A stretch of 64,000 nucleotides of DNA from Clostridia bacterium (GCA_017521425.1 JAFXCQ010000017.1:1-64000); one strand, 5' to 3'; counted from the first letter of the stretch, positions 34,349-43,577 are shown. Notes: generated by a model from the sequence alone, not told the origin. Made by a program: numbers and translations.

Positions 34349-35511
34349 ATTATTTCCAACTCTTTCCTATGCGGAAAATCAACGGAAAAGATGTGGTCAA
34401 TAAATGATTTGTTTAAATTATATCTTCTCGGAACACCGTGAATAGACCATTCACTTTCATAAATTATATTGTGTTCTTCAAAAATATCAAGACATTTTTG
34501 GTAGTTTTCAGAAAGAATACTTCTCAAGCCATTATTCTTTTCCCAGGCAATAATACTTTGTAACTGTGGGTCATTTTGCGATTTGTTTGTCAATTCAGTT
34601 ATGTGTTCATCTATTAAGTATGCGGTAAACAATTTGAGAACAAGGGTTAACGTATTATTTCGCCACATATCTTCAAAAATCTGTGAACTCAAAATTCTGT
34701 GATTTTTAAGACAAGTTGTAAGTATCGGCAAAATTTCTTCTGTCATTTTTGACCATTTTCTGAAAGTTATTATATCAACTTTTAAAGTGTTTTCGTGGTA
34801 TCTTGCGTAACCGATTGTAGCAAGTAACCTGAATGCGTTTTCTACATCAACATCATAAATCTCTTCATCTATAAGCCATTCTTCAACAGTTTTTTTGCTA
34901 ACTTCTAAAACCTGATTTGTAAGTATGTAGTATAGAACAATCATTTCATCATCTGTTGTAATATTGAGTTGCTCAAAAACAGGGTTAGAAGAAATAAGTG
35001 TTGGCGAAGATTTTGTTGTAATTCTGTTTACAGTTACGTTATATCTGTTTATAAATGCATTCATTGCATTTGTTGCAACTGTAAGGCTTGGAGGGAGAAT
35101 ATCCAAAGAACCTTGTACAACATCGTAAATATAAGCAATATCTTCACTCAAATCTAACTTAAAAGTTTTGTAAAAACCGTTTATAAACCCATAAACCATA
35201 TTCTGTGTTATTTCGGGGAGTAGTACCGGTAAAAGAAGAGCTTCTCCATCAAATACAAAAGCACCAACCAAGTTGTTGCAATAAGCACTCTCAAGGAATT
35301 TCATTGATAATATAGGAATATTTACGCAACTGCATTTTAACATTGTGTTTATTTCATCAATATTATTTACTTTGCCATCATTTGAAGGTAACGGACAAAG
35401 ATAAATAAACTCTTTAGGTATGCCCATATTCTGGAAATAATCAGAAAGAAGGGTAGCGATATTTTCTTCGTTTATGTGGTACGCTATAAATATTTTAAAA
35501 CGTTGTTCCAT
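34330..35511 (-). CDS. TIR-domain protein with unknown C-terminal region
   Basis: 393 aa, soluble. The N-terminal ~130 residues (FKIFIAYHINEENIATLLSDYFQNMGI, CVNIPILSMKFLESAYCNNLVGAFVFDGEALLLPVLLP) follow the TIR fold: strand, helix, then an S/C-N strand with a conserved Ser-x-x-F/Y-L-x-S motif. The remaining 260 residues are helical with winged-helix-like sections, and no other domain is recognised. The ATG at 35511 after AAAGGA is preferred over a GTG at 35529. A lone gene with no obvious partner. TIR proteins can be NADases in anti-phage defence or immune-modulating effectors; neither is shown. Confidence 0.7.
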   Translation of the reverse strand: MEQRFKIFIAYHINEENIATLLSDYFQNMGIPKEFIYLCPLPSNDGKVNNIDEINTMLKCSCVNIPILSMKFLESAYCNNLVGAFVFDGEALLLPVLLPEITQNMVYGFINGFYKTFKLDLSEDIAYIYDVVQGSLDILPPSLTVATNAMNAFINRYNVTVNRITTKSSPTLISSNPVFEQLNITTDDEMIVLYYILTNQVLEVSKKTVEEWLIDEEIYDVDVENAFRLLATIGYARYHENTLKVDIITFRKWSKMTEEILPILTTCLKNHRILSSQIFEDMWRNNTLTLVLKLFTAYLIDEHITELTNKSQNDPQLQSIIAWEKNNGLRSILSENYQKCLDIFEEHNIIYESEWSIHGVPRRYNLNKSFIDHIFSVDFPHRKELEIIKAESK

Positions 35512-35779
35512 AATCGAAAATCCTTTCACGCTAAAAATCTCTAAACTACATTATATTATTCTTTATGCGAATAATCAATAGGATTTTTACTTATAGGTTC
35601 AAATTCGTTAAAAGTTATAATGAAACAAAGTTTGATTTATAAATTTTGCTAAATACAAACCGTGAAATATGCGACAGGTGTCGGTTATGTATAGGTAGAA
35701 ATTGTCAATTTTTTATCAATCAAATTTTTATTGTGTAAAAGGTAAAATTTTACGGAAAAGTTTTGTTTATTTAGAATTA

Positions 35780-35808
35780 TTGACACTTTGTTGTAAGTAT
35801 TATATAAT
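35780..35808 (+). promoter_or_regulatory. consensus promoter of the rnf operon
   Basis: TTGACA (35780-35785), 17 bp, TATAAT (35803-35808). Upstream, 35742-35753 is a 12-bp palindrome GTAAAATTTTAC. The remainder of the 383-base gap is AT-rich without an ORF. Confidence 0.85.
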
Positions 35809-35894
35809 CTTATAGATAGTGTATTGTGATAAATTATGCACTTTTATAAATACTATAAAGAACTAAAAAAGCTCATTGAAAGGTAGGTTCTAAA

Positions 35895-37202
35895 ATGGCT
35901 TCTAAATTACGCGGAATAAAACTTAAGAGCAGAAAAACAACTGAAGGTATGCATTCGGTTAAAATGCCTGCTCCAAAGACTGTTACTATTCCGATGTCTA
36001 TGCACATTGGTAAGCCTGTTACACCAATTGTAAAAGTTGGTAGTGAAGTTAAGGTCGGTACTCTTATAGCAGAGGATACTAACAATCTTTCTTCCCCGGT
36101 TTATTCAAGTGTTTCAGGTAAAGTAACAAAACTTACAGATGTAACAATATCTAACGGTAATGTTGTTCAGATGGTTGTTATTGAATCTGACGGCGAAATG
36201 ACCATTGATGAAAATATTAAAAAACCCGAAATTAATTCTAAAGAAGATTTAGTTACCGCTATAAAAAACAGTGGTATGGTAGGTCTTGGTGGTGCAGGTT
36301 TCCCGACTTATGCAAAATTTACGTCAGACAAGCCTGTTGAAACTCTCATTATAAATGGTGCAGAATGTGAACCTTATATCACAAGTGATACTGCAACAAT
36401 GGTTGAAAAGTCAGATGATATAAAAACTGCAATTGAAACAATTGTTAAATACTTCAATATAAAAGAAGTGGTTTTAGGTATAGAAAAAGGTTCTGATGAA
36501 GCACAGAAGAAAATGGAAGAAGTAGCTTCTGCTATTCAGGGAATGAAAGTAAAAGTTTTACCACCAATTTACCCACAAGGTGGCGAGAAAGTTTTGATTT
36601 ACCACACAACAGGTAAAGTGGTTCCAACAGGTTCTTTACCAATTGATGTAGGTTGTGTTGTTATAAACTGCTCGACAATGGCGGGAATAGGTAACTTCAT
36701 TAAAACCGGTATGCCACTTGTTGAAAGATGTATTACAGTAGATGGTGCATCAGTAAAAGAACCTAAAATAATTGTTGCACCTATAGGTACTCAGTTAAAA
36801 GATGTGTTTGAGTTTTGTGGTGGCTTTAATGAAGAACCATTTTCAGTTCTTTATGGTGGTCCTATGATGGGTGTTGCAGTTCCGGATTTAACAGCACCCG
36901 TATTAAAACAGACAAATGCAATTTTAGCACTCACTGAAAAAGAAACAGCAGTTCCAAAAGAAACAAACTGTATCCGTTGTGGTGCTTGTGTTACAAATTG
37001 TCCGTTTGGTATTACACCACCTGCAATTACCAAGGCATATAAAAACAAAGATGCTGAAGCGGCAATTAAAGCAGGAGCAGAACTCTGTATGTTATGTGGT
37101 TGTTGTTCTTACAACTGTCCTGCAAACAGACCATTAGTTCAGACTAATAAATTAGCAAAAGAGTTAGTAAGAGAATTTAAAATGAAGGAGGCAAATAAAT
37201 AA
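35895..37202 (+). CDS. rnfC: Rnf electron transport complex subunit C
   Basis: Peripheral NAD-interacting subunit. 435 aa: an N-terminal barrel-sandwich (lipoyl-like) domain, an FMN/NADH-binding Rossmann region with GLGGAGFPTYAKF, an SLBB segment, and two [4Fe-4S] motifs near the C-terminus: CIRCGACVTNCPFG (about 358) and CMLCGCCSYNCPANRPLV (about 398). Takes electrons from the membrane part to reduce NAD. First gene of rnfCDGEAB, the standard clostridial order; its stop overlaps the rnfD start by one base. Confidence 0.96.
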   Translation: MASKLRGIKLKSRKTTEGMHSVKMPAPKTVTIPMSMHIGKPVTPIVKVGSEVKVGTLIAEDTNNLSSPVYSSVSGKVTKLTDVTISNGNVVQMVVIESDGEMTIDENIKKPEINSKEDLVTAIKNSGMVGLGGAGFPTYAKFTSDKPVETLIINGAECEPYITSDTATMVEKSDDIKTAIETIVKYFNIKEVVLGIEKGSDEAQKKMEEVASAIQGMKVKVLPPIYPQGGEKVLIYHTTGKVVPTGSLPIDVGCVVINCSTMAGIGNFIKTGMPLVERCITVDGASVKEPKIIVAPIGTQLKDVFEFCGGFNEEPFSVLYGGPMMGVAVPDLTAPVLKQTNAILALTEKETAVPKETNCIRCGACVTNCPFGITPPAITKAYKNKDAEAAIKAGAELCMLCGCCSYNCPANRPLVQTNKLAKELVREFKMKEANK

Positions 37203-38128
37203 TGGAAAATAAACTTCATATTTCTGTGTCTCCGCACATTCATAGCAAAAGAAGCACACAAAAAATTATGCTCGATGTTCTGATTGCTCTTTTACCTGCA
37301 ACTATCGCAGGGGTAGTGATTTTCGGTATAACATCATTAGCGGTTGTCGCAGTGTGTGTCGGTGTAGCAGTTCTCTCAGAATTCCTTTTTAATGTTATAG
37401 TAAAAAAACAACAGACGATAAGCGATTTAAGTGCCATAGTTACAGGTTTGCTTTTAGCTTTGAATCTTCCTGCAAATGTTCCGCTTTGGCAAGCAGCAGT
37501 TGGTTCACTTTTCGCAATTATCATTGTAAAATGTATATTCGGCGGTATTGGTAGAAATGTTGTAAACCCGGCGATTACTGCAAGAGTGTTTATGCTTGTT
37601 GCGTTCTCTTCTATGACAAAGGCGGCATTTCCGCTTGATTCAACTGCGGGCGCAACACCACTCGCATTATTAGCAGAAGATAAAAATGCGGTAAGTTTAC
37701 AAGATTTATTACTCGGTAATGTTGGTGGTGCAATTGGTGAAACTTGTGCAGTAGCACTTTTAATTGGTGGTATTTACCTTTTAGTAAAAAAAGTTATTAC
37801 CTGGCACATTCCTGTTGCATTTATTGCTACAACATTTATCTTCACTCTGGCAGTTCACGAATTTGACTTTATGTTAGCATTAAGTCTTGTTCTTTCTGGT
37901 GGTCTCATTTTAGGAGCTTTCTTTATGGCAACTGATTATGTTACATCACCAACAACTCCACTCGGTAAACTCATTTTTGGTATTGGTGCAGGTTTAATTA
38001 CAGTGTTGATTCGCGAATGGGGTATTTACCCTGAGGGCGTTTCATTCGCTATACTTATAATGAATATCTTAAATCCATATATTGATTCATTAACTGCACG
38101 TAAAATGTTTGGAGGTGCGAAGAAATGA
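37202..38128 (+). CDS. rnfD: Rnf electron transport complex subunit D
   Basis: Integral membrane subunit, 308 aa, about ten helices. Its periplasm-facing flavinylation motif is probably SMTKAAFPLDSTAGATPLALL, in which the Thr-Pro-Leu (residue about 157) is the FMN-linked threonine of the family. Member of the NQR2/RnfD family, part of the Na/H pumping core. Overlaps both neighbours by a few bases. Confidence 0.95.
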   Translation: MENKLHISVSPHIHSKRSTQKIMLDVLIALLPATIAGVVIFGITSLAVVAVCVGVAVLSEFLFNVIVKKQQTISDLSAIVTGLLLALNLPANVPLWQAAVGSLFAIIIVKCIFGGIGRNVVNPAITARVFMLVAFSSMTKAAFPLDSTAGATPLALLAEDKNAVSLQDLLLGNVGGAIGETCAVALLIGGIYLLVKKVITWHIPVAFIATTFIFTLAVHEFDFMLALSLVLSGGLILGAFFMATDYVTSPTTPLGKLIFGIGAGLITVLIREWGIYPEGVSFAILIMNILNPYIDSLTARKMFGGAKK

Positions 38129-39294
38129 AATATTTCAAAAGTGTAATAGCGTTAACAGTTATTTGCGCTCTTGTTGCAGTTCTTCTCGCTCTTACCAACT
38201 CAATTACAGCTCCGATTATTGAAGAGAATGCTTCTGCAGCGGCAAATGAAGCGCTTCTTGTAGTTTATCCTGATGGCGGGGATTTTACTCAACTTGATAT
38301 TTCAACTTATGAACTTCCTGCAACTGTTACAGAAGCTTATTCTGCAAGTAATGGTGGTTATGTTATAAAGCTTCTCACATCAGGCTATGGTGCAAATATG
38401 GTTCTTATGTGCGGTATTGATGGTAATGGCACAGTTACAGGTGCAACTTGCCTTTCAAGTGGTGAAACTTTAGGTTACGAAAAAACTTATGGTGATTCAT
38501 TAAAGGGCAAAACAGTAACAGATATTGATGGTGCAGAAACAATTTCAGGTGCAACAATGACAACTGCTGGTTACAAAAATGCAGTTAAAGATGCACTTAA
38601 TGCAACAATTATTCTTGGTGGTGGTTCTGTAGATATCCGTTCAGAAGAAGAAATTCTTAACGATAACCTTTCAGAAGCACTTCCAGCAGCAGAAGGTAAA
38701 TTTGTTTCATGGTTTATGGTGGAAGAATTAGAAAATGTTTCTGCAGTTTATGAAGCTGAAAACGGAACAGGTTATGTTCTTGTTTCTGGTGAAGAGTTTA
38801 TTGCGGTTGATAAATCAGGTGCAGTTCTTTCAACAGTATCAGATGATGTGAAAGCTACTATGGAAGCAAATGCACAGTTGATTATCAACTCATCAATTGA
38901 AGAAATTGATATTTCTGGTTACGCAGATATGCCATCACAGGTTAAGAAGGTATATAAAACTGCAAGCGGCAACTATGTATTTGAGTTAGGTGCAAATGGT
39001 TTTGGTATAAACGGTGACCATTATTATAACCCATCTGGTAAGCAGATTGAGTTAAAAGCATCAGCTACAAAGGATGGAAAAATTATTGCAGTTCTTACAA
39101 CTGCTCAATATGAAACAGATGGTATCGGTTCTGTTTGCGCAGATGCTTCATTCTATACACAGTTCAATGGTAAGACTGAAGCAGATTACAGTGATATTGA
39201 AGGTATCTCTGGTGCAACTATTACAACAAATGGTTATAAAACAGCAGTTTCAAAAGTCTTTGAAGCAGTAAAAATGTTAGAAGGGGTGGCCTAA
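38125..39294 (+). CDS. rnfG: Rnf electron transport complex subunit G, with two FMN-binding domains
   Basis: Membrane-anchored, extracytosolic flavoprotein. Residues 6-26 form the transmembrane helix. At 389 aa it is about twice the usual RnfG (about 190-210). Two FMN_bind domains are visible: SGAT at residues 141-144 followed by MTTAGYKNAVKDAL, and SGAT at 362-365 followed by ITTNGYKTAVSKVF. Each carries the Thr that ApbE links to FMN. The duplication would add a second extracytosolic flavin to the complex. The gene lies between rnfD (4-base overlap) and rnfE. Confidence 0.93.
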   Translation: MKYFKSVIALTVICALVAVLLALTNSITAPIIEENASAAANEALLVVYPDGGDFTQLDISTYELPATVTEAYSASNGGYVIKLLTSGYGANMVLMCGIDGNGTVTGATCLSSGETLGYEKTYGDSLKGKTVTDIDGAETISGATMTTAGYKNAVKDALNATIILGGGSVDIRSEEEILNDNLSEALPAAEGKFVSWFMVEELENVSAVYEAENGTGYVLVSGEEFIAVDKSGAVLSTVSDDVKATMEANAQLIINSSIEEIDISGYADMPSQVKKVYKTASGNYVFELGANGFGINGDHYYNPSGKQIELKASATKDGKIIAVLTTAQYETDGIGSVCADASFYTQFNGKTEADYSDIEGISGATITTNGYKTAVSKVFEAVKMLEGVA

Positions 39295-39296
39295 TT

Positions 39297-39989
39297 ATGA
39301 AAAAGACTAATTATTGGAAAATCTTAATTACAGGCCTTCTCAAAGAAAACCCTGTATTCGTTCTTATTTTAGGTACTTGTCCTACACTTGCTATGTCAAA
39401 CTCTGTAACAAGTGCGGTAGGTATGGGTCTTGCTGCAACTGCAGTTTTAATCTGTTCAAATGCAGTTATCTCTTTGTTCCGTAAATTTATTCCTGACGCA
39501 GTACGAATTCCTTGCTATATAGTTGTTATTGCAGGTTTCGTTACATTGGTAGAAATGTTCATTCATGCTTATTTACCTGAACTTTATAAGAGTCTTGGTG
39601 TTTACCTTGCACTTATCACTGTTAACTGTATCATTTTAGGCCGTGCAGAAATGTTCGCCGGTAAAAATACTGTTGGTAAGTCAGTTTTAGATGGCATTGG
39701 TATGGGTATCGGTTTTACATTAGCACTTCTTGCGATGGCAACAGTTCGTGAAGTTATAGGTGCCGGTACATTTGCCGGAATCGAAATTCCGTTTATGATT
39801 GACCACAAAATAGAGTTCTTTGTAAAAGCACCGGGTGGATTGATGGTTTATGGTCTTTTAATTGCTCTTGTTAATGTGATTACAAAAGGCAAAGCAATAA
39901 AGAAAAAAGAATTTAACTGCGCCGGTTGTCCGTCAGCAGGTGTTTGCAATGGCGGTTGCAAAGCAAATGAAGTAAAGGAGGGTGAATAA
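39297..39989 (+). CDS. rnfE: Rnf electron transport complex subunit E
   Basis: Six-helix membrane subunit of the NqrD/RnfE family, 230 aa. Family residues include VFVLILGTCPTLAMSNS with the Cys that ligates the membrane-embedded Fe-S site, and the repeated GVYLALITVNCIILGRAEMFA. The C-terminal tail CAGCPSAGVCNGGC (four Cys) is an extra often seen in clostridial RnfE and may bind metal. Ends with the rnfA start one base overlapped. Confidence 0.95.
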   Translation: MKKTNYWKILITGLLKENPVFVLILGTCPTLAMSNSVTSAVGMGLAATAVLICSNAVISLFRKFIPDAVRIPCYIVVIAGFVTLVEMFIHAYLPELYKSLGVYLALITVNCIILGRAEMFAGKNTVGKSVLDGIGMGIGFTLALLAMATVREVIGAGTFAGIEIPFMIDHKIEFFVKAPGGLMVYGLLIALVNVITKGKAIKKKEFNCAGCPSAGVCNGGCKANEVKEGE

Positions 39990-40588
39990 TGGATACTTTT
40001 AAAACTTTAGCAGCAATTTTATTAACATCAGTTTTAGTTAATAACTATGTTTTAAGACAATTCCTTGGTATTTGCCCATTCTTAGGTGTCTCTAAAAAAC
40101 TTAACCAGGCTGTTGGTATGGGTGTTGCAGTTACATTTGTTATGTTGCTTGCAACTGCAGTAACCTGGCCGATTCAGATGTTTGTTCTTAACAATTTAGG
40201 ACTTGAATATATGCAGACAATTGTGTTCATTCTCATTATTGCTGCATTAGTTCAGTTTGTTGAGATTTTCTTGAAGAAGTTTATTCCATCACTTCACAAA
40301 AGCCTTGGTGTTTATTTACCGCTTATTACAACAAACTGTGCTGTTTTAGGTGTTACTATCAATAATATTAAAGATAGTTATGGTTTTGGTGAATCAATGG
40401 TAAGTTCATTAGGTTGCGGTCTTGGATTTATGCTCGCAATGGTACTTTTCTCAGGTGTTCGTTCAAGAATTGATGAGAGCGATATTCCGGAGCATTTCAA
40501 AGGTCTTCCTGCAACATTGATTGCAGCATCATTCGTATCACTTGCTTTCTATGGATTTGAAGGCGTTGTAGATAATTTATTTGCATAA
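39989..40588 (+). CDS. rnfA: Rnf electron transport complex subunit A
   Basis: Six-helix membrane subunit, 199 aa, paralogous to RnfE but with inverted topology. FLGICPFLGVSKKLNQAVGMG and GVYLPLITTNCAVLGVTINN carry the conserved Cys pair that helps ligate the intramembrane iron-sulfur centre. Its start overlaps the rnfE stop and a ribosome binding site GGAGGG lies inside rnfE. Confidence 0.96.
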   Translation: MDTFKTLAAILLTSVLVNNYVLRQFLGICPFLGVSKKLNQAVGMGVAVTFVMLLATAVTWPIQMFVLNNLGLEYMQTIVFILIIAALVQFVEIFLKKFIPSLHKSLGVYLPLITTNCAVLGVTINNIKDSYGFGESMVSSLGCGLGFMLAMVLFSGVRSRIDESDIPEHFKGLPATLIAASFVSLAFYGFEGVVDNLFA

Positions 40589-40604
40589 GGTTGGAGAGTA
40601 TAAA

Positions 40605-41423
40605 ATGGATATAAATGCAATTTTGATAGCTCTGGGCGTTGTAGCAGGCGTTGGACTTGTTATGGGTATTGTTCTGGCACTCGCTTCAAAGTTCTTTGCA
40701 GTTGATGAAGATGAAAAAGTTTTGCTTGTTCGTGAGGCGCTTCCGGGAGCAAACTGTGGTGCTTGTGGTTACACTGGTTGCGATGGTTATGCAGAAGCGG
40801 TAGCCAAAGGCGAGGCAGAACCAAACTTATGTATTCCGGGTGGTTCTTCTACTGCGGCACAACTTTCAATTATTTTAGGTGTTAAAATTCAGGAACTTGA
40901 ACCAAAAGTTGCTTTTGTTGCTTGTGGTGGTGACTGTGAAGCCGCTAAATCAAATGCAATCTACGATGGTATCAAATCTTGTAAAGCGGCAAGTATGGTC
41001 TATGGCGGACCTTTTGACTGTGCATACAGTTGCGTAGGTTGTGGTGACTGTGCTTCAGTTTGCCCTGTTAATGCAATTTGTGTTCACGACGGACTTGCTC
41101 ACATTGACCCAAGAGAATGTGTAGGTTGTGGTAAATGTGTTGGTACTTGCCCTAAACACATTATTAAATTACTTCCTAAGGATACAAAAACTGCAGTTAT
41201 GTGTAGTAATATTCAAAAAGGTGCAGTTGCACGTACAAATTGCAAAAATGCTTGTATCGGTTGTAAAAAATGTGAACTTAACTGTCCTGAAAAGGCAATC
41301 ACAGTAATTGATAACTTAGCAAGAATCGATTACGATAAATGTACAGGTTGTCGTTTGTGCGAAGAAAACTGTCCTACAAAGTGCCTTAAACCAATTGACT
41401 TTATGAATAATAAGATTGGTTAA
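40605..41423 (+). CDS. rnfB: Rnf electron transport complex subunit B (ferredoxin-oxidising)
   Basis: 272 aa. One N-terminal helix, then the Fe-S domain CGACGYTGCDGYAEA, then ferredoxin motifs CVGCGDCASVCPVNAI, CVGCGKCVGTCPKHII, CIGCKKCELNCPEKAI and CTGCRLCEENCPTKCL, so up to five cubane clusters. Entry point for electrons from reduced ferredoxin. The ATG at 40605 after GGAGAG is chosen over an in-frame ATG at 40581 inside rnfA. Last of the six Rnf subunits. Confidence 0.96.
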   Translation: MDINAILIALGVVAGVGLVMGIVLALASKFFAVDEDEKVLLVREALPGANCGACGYTGCDGYAEAVAKGEAEPNLCIPGGSSTAAQLSIILGVKIQELEPKVAFVACGGDCEAAKSNAIYDGIKSCKAASMVYGGPFDCAYSCVGCGDCASVCPVNAICVHDGLAHIDPRECVGCGKCVGTCPKHIIKLLPKDTKTAVMCSNIQKGAVARTNCKNACIGCKKCELNCPEKAITVIDNLARIDYDKCTGCRLCEENCPTKCLKPIDFMNNKIG

Positions 41424-41812
41424 TGGTCAATATGAATAATAAAAGAAAAATTAAAAATGATGTTATCCTTGCCGTTATTGTTATTGCAATAGCGGCAACA
41501 GGATTACTTTTATTAAATGTCTTCAAAACTGAGGGTGCATTTGCAGTTGTTAAGCTTGACGGTAAAGAAACTGAACGTTATCCGCTTTCAGTAAATACAG
41601 AAGTAGTTATTGAAACAGAAAATGACGGAAAAAACACTTTGGTAATTGAAGATGGAAAAGCCTTTATAAAGGATGCAACTTGTCCTGATAAAATATGTGA
41701 AGGGCATAGTAAGATTTCTTTTAAGGGTGAAACAATTGTGTGTCTTCCACACAAGGTCGTAATAGAAATTGTTGCAGATGATTCAGATAAGGAATTAGAT
41801 GTAGTGGTTTAA
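41423..41812 (+). CDS. NusG domain II-containing membrane-anchored protein
   Basis: 129 aa. An N-terminal helix (about residues 13-34) anchors an extracytosolic domain with the family core AVVKLDGKETERYPLS...TLVIEDGKAFIKDATCPDKICEGHSKISFKGETIVCLPHKVVIEI. The two cysteines in CPDKIC and one in VCLPHK may hold a redox or metal site. These proteins are regularly found after rnfB or with FMN-linked electron-transfer genes in Firmicutes; function is unknown. The ATG overlaps the rnfB stop (TAATG), so translation is coupled. Confidence 0.85.
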   Translation: MVNMNNKRKIKNDVILAVIVIAIAATGLLLLNVFKTEGAFAVVKLDGKETERYPLSVNTEVVIETENDGKNTLVIEDGKAFIKDATCPDKICEGHSKISFKGETIVCLPHKVVIEIVADDSDKELDVVV

Positions 41813-41825
41813 ATCCGGAGAATTT

Positions 41826-42329
41826 ATGAGAAAGAAAACAAGAAAAGTAGCACTGTTAGGTGTTCTGACTTCAGTAGCATTAGTTCTTTCATATTTAGAA
41901 GTAATGCTACCTCCAATATCTACCGCAGTTCCTGGAATAAAAATGGGTTTGCCGAATATTATAATAATTTTTGTTTTATATAAATTTGGCTTAAAAGAAG
42001 CGGTAACAGTTTCGCTTATAAGAGTATTTATTGTTGCGTTGATTTTCGGTGGCAATATTATGACATTAGCTTATAGTGTAGCAGGGGCGGTGTTAAGCCT
42101 TGCTTTAATGACTTTATTTAAAAAGATAAATCTTTTTTCAATTGTTGGTGTAAGTATAATAGGTGGTATTTCTCATAATCTCGGTCAGATTTTGGTTGCA
42201 ATTTTCCTGTTTGATACAATACAAATCGGGTATTATATGATAGTACTTTCGATAACAGGCACAATAGCTGGTGTAGTGATTGGAATTATCAGTTCAATAC
42301 TTGTAAAAAAATTAGAAAAACTTGTCTGA
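41826..42329 (+). CDS. Gx transporter family membrane protein (Hpre_diP_synt_I)
   Basis: 167 aa, five to six helices. PISTAVPGIKMGLPNIIIIFVLYKFGLKEA and the GGISHNLGQILVA motif are the signature of the family first named heptaprenyl diphosphate synthase component I, now grouped with ECF S-component-like transporters. In flavin-based electron-transfer loci it commonly accompanies NusG-II and ApbE and may move quinone precursor or flavin; this is not proven. 13 bases after the previous gene. Confidence 0.8.
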   Translation: MRKKTRKVALLGVLTSVALVLSYLEVMLPPISTAVPGIKMGLPNIIIIFVLYKFGLKEAVTVSLIRVFIVALIFGGNIMTLAYSVAGAVLSLALMTLFKKINLFSIVGVSIIGGISHNLGQILVAIFLFDTIQIGYYMIVLSITGTIAGVVIGIISSILVKKLEKLV

Positions 42330-42374
42330 TTTTCATAAAGTTATTAAAATATTGTTTATTTTTTAACAATGGTA

Positions 42375-42403
42375 TTGACAAATAGTGGGAAATTTGTAAT
42401 AAT
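42375..42403 (+). promoter_or_regulatory. promoter of the PplA-like lipoprotein gene
   Basis: TTGACA (42375-42380), 17 bp, AATAAT (42398-42403). A perfect AAGAGT-GAAA-ACTCTT hairpin sits in the leader at about 42409-42424. Confidence 0.7.
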
Positions 42404-42463
42404 CGGCTTAAGAGTGAAAACTCTTTATGCAAGAAAAAAATTTGTTAAAGGAGAGACTTAAAA

Positions 42464-43519
42464 ATGAAAAAGATTCTCAGTCTTGCACTTGTATTAGTAA
42501 TGGTATTATCAGTAGCAGCTTTAGTTGGTTGCTCAGGCGAAAAGAAACCAGTAGGTAACGATGCAGCTGGTCTCAAATTTGGTTTAGGTGTTGTAGCAAA
42601 CTTTGGTGAAGCTAAAGATGCTGATGGCGAAACAAACGGTGCTGGTGAGTTCAATACAACTGCAGTAGCAGTTCTTCTTGATGCTGAAGGCAAAATCGTT
42701 TCAATCGACCTTGACACAGCACAAATCAAAACTGCTTGGACTTCAGAAGGTAAAATCGTAGCTACTGAAGATTTAAGAACAAAGTATGAAAAAGGCACAG
42801 AGTACAATATGGCTGCTTTTGGTAAAAAACATGATGGTTCAGAAGGCAAACCATTAGAGTGGAATGAACAAGCTGATGCATTTATGGCTACTGCAAAAGG
42901 CAAAACTCTTGCAGAAGTAAAAGCATTTATGGCAGAAGATGGTTATGCTCAGGGTGACCTTGCAACAGCAGGTTGCACAATTCATGTTACAGATTTCGTA
43001 GCTGCTCTTGAAAAAGCAGTTAACTCTGCAGCAGATTCAAAAGCTACAGCAAATGATACACTTTCAGTTGCTCTTGTATCATCTCCTTCTTATTCAAACA
43101 AAGATGCATCTGCTGAAGGTGATGGACTTGCACAAATCGATACAACAATCGTTGCTGCTGTTAAAGACGCAGAGGGTAAAGTTGTAGTTGCAAAAACAGA
43201 CTGTACTCAAGGTAAAATGACATTTGACGTTACTGGTAAATCAACACTTGATGCAACAGTAGAAGTTAAAACAAAGCTTGAACTCGGTACAGATTATGGT
43301 ATGGCTGCATACGGCACAAAACACGATGGTTCAGAAGGTGCTGTAAAAGAATGGAACGAACAAGCTGCTGCATTTGATGCTGCTCTTGTTGGTAAAACAT
43401 CTGCTGATTTCGAAGCTCTTGCTGGTGATGATGGTTATGCAACAGGTGACCTTGCAACAGCAGGTTGCACAATGGCTATCGGTGATATGATTAAAGCTGC
43501 AACAGCTGCTACAAAATAA
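42464..43519 (+). CDS. PplA-like lipoprotein with two tandem flavin-binding-type domains
   Basis: 351 aa; lipobox LVGC with Cys23, so an extracytosolic lipoprotein. Two related domains (about 35-185 and 195-351) share NGxGEFNTT-like strands, Y-x-MAA-x-G-x-KHDGSEG (from Tyr114 and Tyr278), EWNEQ, GKT, DGYAxGDLATAGCT (DLATAGCT at 165-172 and 328-335). The pattern TKxELGxxYGM...EWNEQ...GKT is recalled from PplA, the double-flavinylated electron-transfer lipoprotein of Listeria. The Thr after AGC would correspond to the FMN site, but the usual SGAT motif is altered. Own promoter, AAAGGAGAG ribosome binding site and a terminator: a high-expression monocistron next to apbE. Confidence 0.75.
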   Translation: MKKILSLALVLVMVLSVAALVGCSGEKKPVGNDAAGLKFGLGVVANFGEAKDADGETNGAGEFNTTAVAVLLDAEGKIVSIDLDTAQIKTAWTSEGKIVATEDLRTKYEKGTEYNMAAFGKKHDGSEGKPLEWNEQADAFMATAKGKTLAEVKAFMAEDGYAQGDLATAGCTIHVTDFVAALEKAVNSAADSKATANDTLSVALVSSPSYSNKDASAEGDGLAQIDTTIVAAVKDAEGKVVVAKTDCTQGKMTFDVTGKSTLDATVEVKTKLELGTDYGMAAYGTKHDGSEGAVKEWNEQAAAFDAALVGKTSADFEALAGDDGYATGDLATAGCTMAIGDMIKAATAATK

Positions 43520-43538
43520 GTTTAAACAACTAAATTCG

Positions 43539-43573
43539 GGGATGTTGTTTTCTTACAACATCCCTTGTTTTTT
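43539..43573 (+). terminator. terminator directly before apbE
   Basis: Stem GGGATGTTGT / ACAACATCCC with a 6-base loop, then TTGTTTTTT; the apbE ATG is 4 bases later. Confidence 0.85.
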
Positions 43574-43577
43574 GGAT

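Noticed and set aside
35742-35753. Rex (redox repressor) site in the rnf promoter
   Set aside because: The palindrome GTAAAATTTTAC lacks the TTGT/ACAA arms of known Rex sites; kept only as an unassigned palindrome.
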